Below the pieces are notes generated by a model. The model was not told the DNA's origin, did no database searches, and saw only the letters and a list, made by a program, of their open reading frames with translations. A stretch of 64,000 nt of DNA from Neomoorella thermoacetica (GTDB taxonomy: Bacteria > Bacillota > DSM-521 > Neomoorellales > Neomoorellaceae): the NCBI RefSeq assembly GCF_001875325.1, contig NZ_MDDC01000005.1, forward strand, positions 62,001 to 126,000, in the 5' to 3' direction. Shown here one piece after another: positions 25,474 through 32,749 of this stretch. The position numbers were made by a program, and so were the translations under genes. Numbering within the stretch: position 1 is the stretch's first letter; every line of letters starts with the position of its first letter.

Positions 25474-25684
25474 GGGATTGGCAAACAAATGTTTACCGGT
25501 AATAATCGCCATCGCCGGGCCGAATAAGAGGCTGGTAGTAGATGGCTTCCGCAACCCCCATCTACCTGTGGCCGTCCTGCTTCCCGCCTCCCGGGAGAAC
25601 ATCTGGGGTATGCCCGGGATTATGGCCTGGCGCCAGCATACCGCATCCCATCGCGGTAAACAAGGGGAACATAAGCCCCGCTAT

Positions 25685-25719
25685 AAAGAACCCGGCATGG
25701 ACAATCTGCCGGGTTCTTT
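25685..25719 (+). repeat. Strong hairpin in the dinB-upstream intergenic region
   Basis: AAAGAACCCGGCA (25685-25697) is perfectly complementary to TGCCGGGTTCTTT (25707-25719). The tail is GACTTG, so termination is possible but weak. The rest of 25496-25951 shows no convincing gene. Confidence 0.6.
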
Positions 25720-25951
25720 GACTTGAGTACCGCTTCCCCGCGCCAGTATGGGCGTGTGGGTAGGCTTGCAGGGAAAATTATAAATAAAGCCGTTTTATCT
25801 TCACCTAATCCTCCTCTAACCCACTCCTTCCAGCCAGGCCAGGTTTATTTTTACTTGCCAGGAGCCACCATAAAGTTTATACAGTATGGTGGCTGTAATA
25901 AACATAAACAACCTTCGCCTGACCGCCAAAATCACCCTGGGAGTAGAAGAG

Positions 25952-27676
25952 ATGCATCGTTTAAACACCCGCTTGATACCTGTAACAATAATTGCCTTCC
26001 TGCTTTACATTGCTCCATTTTTAAGTACGGCCCTGGCCGCCTCGCCGCCGGTGAAGCAAATAATTTTAACCCGGGGATCAACGGAGATCTGGGTTGACGG
26101 TGAAAAAGCAACCCTGCCCGCGGCCCCTTATGTTTCTGACGGCGTTCTCATGGTCCCCCTGAGGAGGCTGGCCGACGAACTAGGTCTTACGGTCCAATGG
26201 CAAGAAGGACCACCCCAGTCTATTGTCGTAAATTCCGGCAACCTGCGGGCGGAAATGTACCCGGGCACCTGGGTAGTCTTTCTTACGGGTTCAGACTACC
26301 GGGCCGTAATCCTTCCGGCCGAGGTCCAGCAAAAAGATGGCTTCATCTTTGTTCCCGCCGCTTTTTTCCAGGATGCCTTCCGGGTACCGCTGGCAGAAAG
26401 TAAAGGAGATAAGGGAGTTTACCTCCTGGGAAGCGATAATCAGCCGCCGGCTGCTTATTTTGACGTCCAGGAACCGGTGTATGCCGGGGAAGAAGTGAAG
26501 TACATAGACAAGAGTAGCGACGGCGACGGTGATGCAATTGTCGAACGCCAGTGGTTAAACAAGAAGAATATCTTCCCATCGCCCGGGGTTTATTCTGTTA
26601 CCCTGAAAGTGAAGGACAGCCGTGGTAGCTGGAGCAAACCATATGTGCGGGAAATAAAGGTCCTGCCCCGGCCGGCCGCTGATGTTCCCCGGCCGGGAGA
26701 AATAGTAGAAAATATCATGGGCCAGGCCGAAAATACCCTCAAGCCTGTTAAGGAGGATAGTGGTCCCCGGTTGCTTTTTAGTGACGACCCGGAATATATA
26801 GAAAGGCCGGGTATCCTCTACCGGGATAAATTAAAGGGGGAAGGCAGGCTCTATTTCTGGCATGACGTTAACTGCCCGGGCTCGTTGAAGGTGTATGCCC
26901 TGGCCATAAATACCAGCCCCAGGGAAGCAGAGGTCAATATCCTTAAGGAAGGTTACGGTGGCCCCTCGAATAACGTATACCTTGTCGCCAGGACGGCCTT
27001 TACGGCTTACTACCATTCCCAGGAGCATCGAAGGTATACCCTCAAACCAGGGCAAATTTTGGTGCTCAATCCCGGCGCCCCTGAGGCGGTACGCTTTCAA
27101 GTGGTCCACGGCATTATCGACCTGAAAACCAGTGAAGAAATTACAGTGGCCTTTGTGGCCGTCCCGGCTACAGTAAATGTCCTGGAGGCCTACAGCCGGC
27201 TGGCGGTGCTTCCCCGGGACGGCGTGCACGTCCGGGGTACGTTTGCCGCGGCCGACAGGGACATGACCATCGACCTCCGGGGGGCAAAGACCGGTTCCAT
27301 TTTCCTGGCTGACGGCAACGACGATAAGTATATGGCCGGGGTGGATGGGATTACCGGTTCACCGGTCTGGAACGCAGGTAATTACGGCATGCTCTACCGG
27401 CTGAAAATCCAATCAGATAAAAAAACAGGCGTTTATTTAATCCCTGCCGGGGGCAGTTTTGGGGGCACCCTGATTTTTAACACCGGGGAGGTGCTGGCAC
27501 CGTTAGAGGGCTTTATTTCCTCACCAGCCCAGGCTGTTTATCTGGGGACCACGGTCCCCCAGGGCATAACCGAGATGCTTTTTATGTCCCCCGGCGGTTC
27601 CTGCCTGCCGGTAAAGCTGTTGTTCAAGCCTCTTCACGATCCATCCATGCTAGAACTTATACCTGACATATGGTAA
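25952..27676 (+). CDS. Secreted protein with copper-amine-oxidase N-terminal-like and PKD-like domains
   Basis: The frame opens at 25886, but ATG 25952, behind GGGAG, begins a clear signal peptide (MHRLNTRLIPVTIIAFLLY, cleavage near STALAA). The 574-residue protein then has a copper amine oxidase N-terminal-like stalk domain (GEKATLPAAPYVSDGVLMVP then LRRLADELG, residues ~45-130). This domain is common on cell-surface proteins of Clostridia. Next is a PKD-like domain (PPAAYFDV to GVYSVTLKVKDSRGSWS, residues ~170-245). The remaining ~320 residues are unrecognised and beta-rich. It is exported and may bind the cell surface or a polymer. A terminator follows directly. Confidence 0.78.
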   Translation: MHRLNTRLIPVTIIAFLLYIAPFLSTALAASPPVKQIILTRGSTEIWVDGEKATLPAAPYVSDGVLMVPLRRLADELGLTVQWQEGPPQSIVVNSGNLRAEMYPGTWVVFLTGSDYRAVILPAEVQQKDGFIFVPAAFFQDAFRVPLAESKGDKGVYLLGSDNQPPAAYFDVQEPVYAGEEVKYIDKSSDGDGDAIVERQWLNKKNIFPSPGVYSVTLKVKDSRGSWSKPYVREIKVLPRPAADVPRPGEIVENIMGQAENTLKPVKEDSGPRLLFSDDPEYIERPGILYRDKLKGEGRLYFWHDVNCPGSLKVYALAINTSPREAEVNILKEGYGGPSNNVYLVARTAFTAYYHSQEHRRYTLKPGQILVLNPGAPEAVRFQVVHGIIDLKTSEEITVAFVAVPATVNVLEAYSRLAVLPRDGVHVRGTFAAADRDMTIDLRGAKTGSIFLADGNDDKYMAGVDGITGSPVWNAGNYGMLYRLKIQSDKKTGVYLIPAGGSFGGTLIFNTGEVLAPLEGFISSPAQAVYLGTTVPQGITEMLFMSPGGSCLPVKLLFKPLHDPSMLELIPDIW

Positions 27677-27677
27677 A

Positions 27678-27717
27678 ACAAGCCGGTTACCGGGTTGCCC
27701 CCGGGCCGGCCTGTTTT
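27678..27717 (+). terminator. Terminator, shared with the convergent gene
   Basis: An ACAAGCCGG...CCGGCCTGT hairpin with an inner CGGG/CCCG stem is followed by TTTTTATT. It separates the secreted-protein gene from the convergent carbonic-anhydrase-like gene, whose stop is at 27717. Confidence 0.8.
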
Positions 27718-28100
27718 TATTCCGTCAATTCAACAACATGGCCATCCAGGTAAAGGAAGACATGGTATACTCTCAGTTCCGGGTGGCGTTCTTTAAGTAT
27801 CCTGGCAGCCAGTTCCATATCCTGGCGCTGGCGGGCCAGTTGTTCTTCGACTGGTAGGTCGCCCAGGTTGTAGGCGCCGCAGTCTTCATGGTGGATTAAA
27901 TAAACTTCCTTAATGTGATGGAGCCGGTAAGAATCCTCAACCAGGGTTAGTTTGCCTTCATTGAGAAAATTGCGGCTGGCGCCGGGAAGGGACAGGTAAT
28001 CATACTTTCCGGCCAATCCCTTTTCCCGCAACCAACCAGAGACAGCACCCTGGATGCGGAAATCCATACAGGTTAAAACACAGGCCTGACATTCAGCCAT
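27717..28100 (-). CDS. Beta-carbonic-anhydrase-like protein
   Basis: This short 127-residue protein has the arrangement of beta-carbonic anhydrase zinc ligands: a cysteine with Asp-Arg in CMDFR (residues ~11-15) and HHEDCGAY (His and Cys, near residue 70). Typical enzymes are longer (180-230 residues), so this is a compact relative. Such short forms exist in anaerobes but are poorly characterised. The start ATG 28100 has GAGGTGAT upstream. It may supply bicarbonate/CO2 interconversion relevant to an acetogen, but activity is an inference. It is monocistronic on the minus strand. Confidence 0.72.
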   Translation of the reverse strand: MAECQACVLTCMDFRIQGAVSGWLREKGLAGKYDYLSLPGASRNFLNEGKLTLVEDSYRLHHIKEVYLIHHEDCGAYNLGDLPVEEQLARQRQDMELAARILKERHPELRVYHVFLYLDGHVVELTE

Positions 28101-28364
28101 CTAGTATATCACCTCTGCTACCAATTATACCAGCTTTAAGTTATAGCCGCCATTATGTCCATAGATCTTGGCCGGGCGGCAGGACTTTTTTAACTTATAT
28201 CGAATTCAGACAGACATATTAAGGTGGAGTTATTATAAAGGCCTGCGTGATACCAGGCCATGGCACCGGTCGACTCATGAAGTCGTAAAACGTTCTTCGA
28301 GTTCCTTGTGCCCTGCAAATATCCTGCCAGGGACAGTCACAGGTGCATTTTTATCTAACTCCAG
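28101..28364 (+). other. Intergenic region without a supported gene
   Basis: Between the carbonic-anhydrase-like gene and the riboswitch promoter there is an 81-codon open frame (28168-28413) with no ribosome site and no recognisable protein. I see no other gene. A TATAAT at 28124-28129 on the minus strand may serve the carbonic-anhydrase-like gene. Confidence 0.5.
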
Positions 28365-28393
28365 GCAGGAATCAGGGGATAAAAAGAGAATAT
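28365..28393 (+). promoter_or_regulatory. Sigma-H-type promoter before purine riboswitch 2
   Basis: AGGAATC (28367-28373), 11 bases and AGAGAAT (28385-28391) match the sigma-H consensus. The -35 is identical to that at 20919 and the spacing is the same. It lies 46 bases before the second purine aptamer. Confidence 0.6.
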
Positions 28394-28437
28394 TTAAAGC
28401 AGGTATTAATTAACCAGCTTAATAAAGCCAGCCTTCA

Positions 28438-28506
28438 CTTCGTATATCCCCGGCAATAGGGACCGGGGGTTTCTACCAGGCAACCGCAAATTGCCCGGCT
28501 ACGAAG
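28438..28506 (+). promoter_or_regulatory. Purine (guanine-class) riboswitch aptamer 2
   Basis: P1 is CTTCGTA/TACGAAG, P2 is CCCCGG/CCGGGG with GGG in its loop, J2/3 is GTTTCTACC as in the standard xpt aptamer, P3 is GGCAA/TTGCC with loop CCGCAAA. The specificity base is C, indicating guanine, hypoxanthine or xanthine. It precedes the purine-hydroxylase and deaminase genes. Confidence 0.94.
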
Positions 28507-28545
28507 GTATATCTTCGTTGCTACGCGCCGGTTGCCTGGTTTTTT
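28475..28545 (+). terminator. Riboswitch-coupled terminator (aptamer-exclusive)
   Basis: ACCAGGCAACCG (28475-28486), which contains the P3 5' strand of the aptamer, pairs perfectly with CGGTTGCCTGGT (28529-28540), followed by TTTTT. Inside the loop, the P1 3' strand pairs with CTTCG at 28513-28517. Ligand-bound aptamer would block this terminator. Confidence 0.82.
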
Positions 28546-28570
28546 ATACGCTATAACGGGAGTGATCCAC

Positions 28571-29854
28571 ATGGGAGCGATCGGTGCTTCCCCCGCCAGG
28601 GGTGATGCCAGGGCCAAGGTCACCGGTGAGGCCATCTACCCGGCTGATATCGTCTTCCCGGGCATGATTTACGGCCAGGCCATCCGCAGCCCCCACCCCC
28701 ACGCCAGGATTGTCAATATCGACACCGCCGCGGCCCTGAAGGTACCCGGGGTCCTCTGCGTGCTTACCGCCCGGGATATTCCCGGGCACAACGGCCAGGG
28801 TGTTCTCTTCCAGGATATGCCGGTTCTCGCCCGGAATGAGGTACGCTCGGTTAACGACGTGGTAGCCCTGGTGGGGGCTACCACCCCGGCGGCGGCCCGG
28901 GAAGGGGCCGCCAGGATAAAGGTGGATTATGAGGAACTACCGGCCCTCCTGGACCCGGTGGCTGCCATGCAACCGGGCGCGCCCCGGGTCCATCCCGACC
29001 GGGAGAATATTATTTACCACCTGCCTGTCCGGAAGGGCGACGTGAAGGCCGGCTTCGCCGCCGCCGACGTTGTTGTGGAAAATACCTACCGCACCCAGTT
29101 CCTGGACCACGCCTTCCTCCAGCCGGAAGCCGCCGTGGCCCGGCTGGACGAGCGCGGCCACCTGGTAATCTATGTGGCCACCCAGTATGTCCACTGGGAC
29201 CGGACGGAAGTAGCCCGGGTGCTGGGCTGGAACCAGGATCGCGTCCGCATTGTGGCTCCGGCCGTGGGCGGTGCCTTCGGCGGCCGGGAAGATATGACCC
29301 TGCAGACACTGGTGGCTTTACTGGCCGTGCATACCCGCCGGCCGGCGAAAATGGTTCTCAGCAGGGAAGAGTCCTTCTTCGCCCACAGCAAGCGGCATCC
29401 TATGATCATGCGCTATAAGACCGGGGCTACGCGCGAGGGAAAATTAACGGCCCTCGAAGCCGAAATTATCGGCGACAGCGGCGCCTATTGTTCCTGGGCT
29501 CCCAATGTACTGCGTAAGGCGGCCATCCATGCCACCGGGCCTTATGTCATCCCCAACGTCAAGATCGATGCCTATGCCGTCTACACTAACAACCCATTTA
29601 CCGGGGCTATGCGCGGCTTTGGCGCCACCCAGCCGCCCCTGGCTTATGAAAGCCAGATGGACGAACTGGCTGCACGGCTGGGCATCCACCCCTTTACCAT
29701 CCGCTGGCTCAACGCCTTTCGCCAGGGGGATGTGACCGCTACCGGCCAGGTCCTGGAAAGTAGCGTCGGCCTTACGGAAACTATGCTCCAGGCAGCTCGC
29801 GCCGCCGGCTGGTCTCCTGACGAATTAATACCGGGAGGGATGCAGGATGAGTAA
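28571..29854 (+). CDS. Xanthine-dehydrogenase-type molybdenum hydroxylase, N-terminal half subunit
   Basis: This protein of 427 residues corresponds to the first ~60% of an XdhA/CoxL-type molybdopterin subunit: GDARAKVTGEAIYPADI at the start, VGGAFGGREDMTLQ (cofactor-binding glycine-rich loop, near residue 238) and AMRGFGATQPPLAYESQMD (Arg-Gly loop near 345). It ends where the single-chain enzymes continue into the next gene. The two ORFs overlap by 8 bases, and each is intact with its own start, so this looks like a true split rather than a frameshift. The division resembles the two molybdopterin subunits of Eubacterium barkeri nicotinate dehydrogenase. No FAD or 2Fe-2S subunit gene is adjacent. 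Confidence 0.87.
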   Translation: MGAIGASPARGDARAKVTGEAIYPADIVFPGMIYGQAIRSPHPHARIVNIDTAAALKVPGVLCVLTARDIPGHNGQGVLFQDMPVLARNEVRSVNDVVALVGATTPAAAREGAARIKVDYEELPALLDPVAAMQPGAPRVHPDRENIIYHLPVRKGDVKAGFAAADVVVENTYRTQFLDHAFLQPEAAVARLDERGHLVIYVATQYVHWDRTEVARVLGWNQDRVRIVAPAVGGAFGGREDMTLQTLVALLAVHTRRPAKMVLSREESFFAHSKRHPMIMRYKTGATREGKLTALEAEIIGDSGAYCSWAPNVLRKAAIHATGPYVIPNVKIDAYAVYTNNPFTGAMRGFGATQPPLAYESQMDELAARLGIHPFTIRWLNAFRQGDVTATGQVLESSVGLTETMLQAARAAGWSPDELIPGGMQDE

Positions 29855-30851
29855 AAAACGCGGCACCGGCATGGCCTGTTGTTTCTACGGCACCGGCTAC
29901 GGCAACGGGTTTCCCGATGTTTCCACGGCCAACGTAGAAATTCACGATGATGGTTCGGCCACCGTCCACACCGGGGCGGTTGACTGCGGCCAGGGCTCCA
30001 ATACCATCCTGGCCCAGATCGCCGCTGAGGAACTAGGTATCCCTTACAACTGGGTAACGGTGGTCAGCGCCGACACCGACACCACCCCCGATGCCGGCAC
30101 TACCGCGGCCACCCGCCAGACCTATGCCTCCGGTAACGCCGTCCAGATGGCCTGCCGCCAGGCCCGGGAAACCCTTTTTGAGTACACCCGCAGCCTCTTA
30201 GGAGTCAACACCATCGCCGGCCTGGTGGCCAGGGAAGGAGTTATCTACGTTAAGGGCTACCCGGAAAAGTATATAACCTATCCCGAAGCAGCCGCCCGGG
30301 CCCGCCTGGCCGGATGCCGGCTGGTAGGGCAGGGAACCTTCGTCACCCATACCACAGCCGTCGACCGGGAGACCGGCCAGGGTGCTCCCTACTGGCCCTA
30401 TGCCTTCGGTACCCAGATCGCTGAAGTGGAAGTGGATACAGAAACAGGGGAGGTACGGGTTCTAAAGCTCGTCGCCGCCCATGACGTAGGCCGGGCCGTC
30501 AACCGTCAGGGGGTGGAGGGACAGATTGCAGGCGGCATCGGCCAGGGCGTAGGTATGGCCCTGATGGAAAAGGTACACCTGAAACAGGGGCGAATTATCA
30601 ACAATTCCTTTTCCACCTATCTAATACCCACTACCCTGGATATGCCGGAGGTGCAGCCTTTAATCGTGGAATCCTATGAACCGACCGGCCCCTACGGTGC
30701 CAAAGGGGTGGGAGAACCGGCCACCATCCCAACAGTTCCGGCCATTATTAACGCTATCTACGACGCTATTGGCGTCCGCATTACTGAGCTACCGGCTACA
30801 CCGGAAAAAATTTTGGCCGCCTTGCGGGCAAAAGAAGGAGAGAAGCAATGA
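29847..30851 (+). CDS. Xanthine-dehydrogenase-type molybdenum hydroxylase, C-terminal half subunit
   Basis: This 334-residue protein supplies the C-terminal part of the molybdopterin subunit: VDCGQGSNTILAQIAAEELG (cofactor loop near residue 48), TAATRQTYASGNAV, AAHDVGRAVNRQ near 210 and the catalytic segment GAKGVGEPATIPTVPAIINA near 290, with the conserved glutamate in GVGE. Together with the upstream ORF it adds to about 760 residues, the usual length of the unsplit chain. The start ATG 29847 lies within GGATGCAGGATGAG, overlapping the upstream stop. The stop overlaps the next ATG by four bases. Confidence 0.87.
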   Translation: MSKKRGTGMACCFYGTGYGNGFPDVSTANVEIHDDGSATVHTGAVDCGQGSNTILAQIAAEELGIPYNWVTVVSADTDTTPDAGTTAATRQTYASGNAVQMACRQARETLFEYTRSLLGVNTIAGLVAREGVIYVKGYPEKYITYPEAAARARLAGCRLVGQGTFVTHTTAVDRETGQGAPYWPYAFGTQIAEVEVDTETGEVRVLKLVAAHDVGRAVNRQGVEGQIAGGIGQGVGMALMEKVHLKQGRIINNSFSTYLIPTTLDMPEVQPLIVESYEPTGPYGAKGVGEPATIPTVPAIINAIYDAIGVRITELPATPEKILAALRAKEGEKQ

Positions 30852-32173
30852 GTATTTTAATCAAGAATGGCACTCTGGTCACCATGAACCCCCAGCGGGA
30901 GGTGTTTCAGGGTAACATCTATATTGAAGGCGACCGCATCGCCGCCATCGGCCAGACGCCGGCCACCGCCGACCGGATCATCGGGGCTAAGGGCCAGCTA
31001 GTCATCCCCGGCCTCATCCAGCCCCATATCCACCTCTGCCAGACCCTCTTCCGCGGCCGCGCCGACGACCTGGAACTCCTGGACTGGTTGCGCCTGCGCA
31101 TCTGGCCCCTGGAGGGTGCCCACGACCCCGAGTCCCTTTATTACTCTGCCCTCCTCGGCATAGGTGAACTCTTCCTTAGCGGGACCACTACCATCGTGGA
31201 TATGGAAACCGTCCACCATACAGAGGCAGCCATCGAAGCCATCGCCCAGAGCGGCATCCGGGCCATCACCGGCAAAGTGATGATGGACTTTGGCGAAGAC
31301 GTTCCTGAGACCCTCAGGGAAACCACGGAAGCATCCCTGCAGGAGAGCGTCGAACTACTGGAGAAGTGGCACGGGCACGATAATGGCCGTATCCAGTACG
31401 CCTTCGAGCCCCGCTTTGTGGTCTCTTGTACCGAGGAATTATTATTAAAGGTCCGGGATCTCGCCCGCAAGTACGGTGTTAAAATCCATACCCACGCCTC
31501 GGAAAACCGGGGCGAATGCGCTCTGGTGGAAAAGCTCCATCACCGGCGCAACGTCCTCTACCTGGACGATATCGGCCTCACCGGCCCCGGCCTCATCCTG
31601 GTCCACTGTATCTGGCTTGATGAAGAAGAGAAAGATATCCTGGCCCGCACCGGTACTAAAGTGGTCCATTGCCCTTCCTCTAACTTAAAGATGGCTTCCG
31701 GCATCTGCCCGGTACCGGATCTTTTGAGCCGGGGGACGGTGGTTTCCCTGGCCGCCGATGGCGCGCCCTGCAATAACAACCTGGACGCTTTCATGGAAAT
31801 GCGGCTGGCGGCGCTAATCCAGAAACCTGTCTACGGCCCTACGTCCATGCCGGCGCCTGTGGTCTTTGAAATGGCCACCCTGGGCGGGGCCCGGGCCATG
31901 GGAATGGAAAAGGAAATCGGCAGCCTGGAAGTAGGGAAGAAGGCCGACCTGGCCCTGGTCTCCCTGGATGGCCTCCATACCCGGCCGGAAGACGACGTCA
32001 ACGTCTACACCCAGCTGGTCTACCAGGCTAAAGGCTCGGACGTCACCCTGACCATGGTCGACGGCAAAATCGTCATGGAGAAGGGCGAATTGCAGACCAT
32101 AGACGTCGATGAAGTCCGGCGGGAGGCCAACAAGGCTGTCCGGCGCGTCGCCCACAGGGCCGGGATGGCTTAG
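30848..32173 (+). CDS. Amidohydrolase, guanine-deaminase or deoxyadenosine/SAH-deaminase-like
   Basis: This 441-residue metal-dependent amidohydrolase has the zinc ligands in PHIHLCQTLFRG (HxH, near residue 58), HTHASEN near 215 and LVHCIWL near 243, and the catalytic Asp in SLAADGAPCNNNLD near 300. The LCQTLFRGRADDLELLDWL text is shared with SAH/MTA/5'-deoxyadenosine deaminases and with some guanine deaminases. Two contexts argue for guanine deaminase: it is translationally coupled (ATGA) to a xanthine-dehydrogenase-type hydroxylase, and a guanine-class riboswitch heads the operon. Guanine to xanthine to urate would then be one unit. The substrate remains unproven. Confidence 0.78.
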   Translation: MSILIKNGTLVTMNPQREVFQGNIYIEGDRIAAIGQTPATADRIIGAKGQLVIPGLIQPHIHLCQTLFRGRADDLELLDWLRLRIWPLEGAHDPESLYYSALLGIGELFLSGTTTIVDMETVHHTEAAIEAIAQSGIRAITGKVMMDFGEDVPETLRETTEASLQESVELLEKWHGHDNGRIQYAFEPRFVVSCTEELLLKVRDLARKYGVKIHTHASENRGECALVEKLHHRRNVLYLDDIGLTGPGLILVHCIWLDEEEKDILARTGTKVVHCPSSNLKMASGICPVPDLLSRGTVVSLAADGAPCNNNLDAFMEMRLAALIQKPVYGPTSMPAPVVFEMATLGGARAMGMEKEIGSLEVGKKADLALVSLDGLHTRPEDDVNVYTQLVYQAKGSDVTLTMVDGKIVMEKGELQTIDVDEVRREANKAVRRVAHRAGMA

Positions 32174-32208
32174 CTTTTTTAATACATCTATAAACCGAAT
32201 TATACCCC

Positions 32209-32237
32209 TGGACATCCTGCCCGGGTTGTGATATAAT
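32209..32237 (+). promoter_or_regulatory. Sigma-A promoter of the cobalt/corrinoid operon
   Basis: TGGACA (32209-32214), a 17-base spacer and TATAAT (32232-32237) match the consensus at 11 of 12 positions. The cobalamin riboswitch starts 22 bases downstream. Confidence 0.85.
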
Positions 32238-32258
32238 AACATCAAAGTTTATATACTC

Positions 32259-32395
32259 CAGGCAAATACGGGAAGTCAGTGCGAATCTGACACGGTCCCG
32301 CCACTGTGAGGGGGAGCAGGCACCATAAGCCACTGGGTAAAACCTGGGAAGGCGGTGCCAAAGCAGTGATCCCGAGTCAGGAGACCGGTTGCCTG
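32259..32395 (+). promoter_or_regulatory. Cobalamin riboswitch
   Basis: The conserved text is present in order: GGGAAGTCAGTGCG, CGGTCCCGCCACTGTGA, AAGCCACTG (B12 box), CCTGGGAAGGCG and GATCCCGAGTCAGGAGACC. Outer stem P1 is CAGGCAA/TTGCCTG. It should repress the downstream cbiJ-cbiMNQO operon when adenosylcobalamin is plentiful. Confidence 0.96.
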
Positions 32396-32447
32396 ATAAC
32401 CCTGACCCCTACGCCGGATAGGGGGTGGTTGGCCAGTAATGGCGAGC

Positions 32448-32482
32448 AAACCCTCTGCTTTGGGTAGGAGCAGGGGGTTTTT
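32448..32482 (+). terminator. Expression-platform terminator of the cobalamin riboswitch
   Basis: AACCCTCTGCT and AGCAGGGGGTT form an 11-bp stem followed by TTTTT. A second hairpin (ACCCCTA with TAGGGGGT, about 32405-32427) lies between aptamer and terminator and may take part in switching. Confidence 0.87.
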
Positions 32483-32697
32483 AAATTGCATACAGAATGG
32501 GTGCGCGGTCTCGAGTAGACCGGGCTTAAATTCAGCCGCCGGCAGGGGAGAGGTGGAGCAAAACGCCGTCTGGAAGCGGGGACTTGCAGTCGCCGATGAT
32601 GCCCGGCCAACAGGCTAGCCTGTCTGAATTCCACCAGGGGCAAACCCGGGGGGGTGATGTGTTTAGGCATGCCTGTTTGACGGCAGTACCGTTCGCT
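32483..32697 (+). ncRNA. Unidentified structured leader RNA between two terminators
   Basis: This 215-base stretch has no gene but is rich in pairing: GGTCT/AGACC (32508-32522), GGCT/AGCC, GGTGGA (~32552) with TCCACC (~32630), GCCGTC (~32565) with GACGGC (~32680), and the 14-base palindrome ACAGGCTAGCCTGT (32610-32623). It is followed at once by a second terminator, the usual layout of a riboswitch or other attenuator. I could not match it to cobalamin, fluoride, c-di-GMP, TPP, SAM, glycine or ZTP consensus text. Confidence 0.5.
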
Positions 32698-32729
32698 CCC
32701 CGGCATTATTGCCGGGGATTTTAGTTTTT
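32698..32729 (+). terminator. Second terminator in the cobalt operon leader
   Basis: CCCCGGCA (32698-32705) pairs with TGCCGGGG (32710-32717), then ATTTTAGTTTTT. It lies only 20 bases before cbiJ, so transcription must pass it for the operon to be expressed. Confidence 0.87.
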
Positions 32730-32749
32730 CGCTGGGAGGGCAGGTCCTT

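Noticed and set aside
25355-25726. 123-codon plus-strand ORF over the dinB promoter region
   Set aside because: It begins inside dinB on the opposite strand, crosses the LexA promoter and has no ribosome site.
28168-28413. 81-codon plus-strand ORF before purine riboswitch 2
   Set aside because: It spans the sigma-H-like promoter, has no convincing start signal and no known domain.
29847-29854. Frameshift hypothesis for the split xanthine-dehydrogenase-type chain
   Set aside because: Both ORFs are intact, with a proper overlapping start, and the break matches a known natural split point, so a pseudogene call is not favoured.
32590-32640. Partial likeness to a fluoride riboswitch (GCCG-ATGATGCC-CGGC stem-loop)
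   Set aside because: The stem-loop resembles the first half, but the required downstream pseudoknot partner and GCTGATG-type segment are absent.
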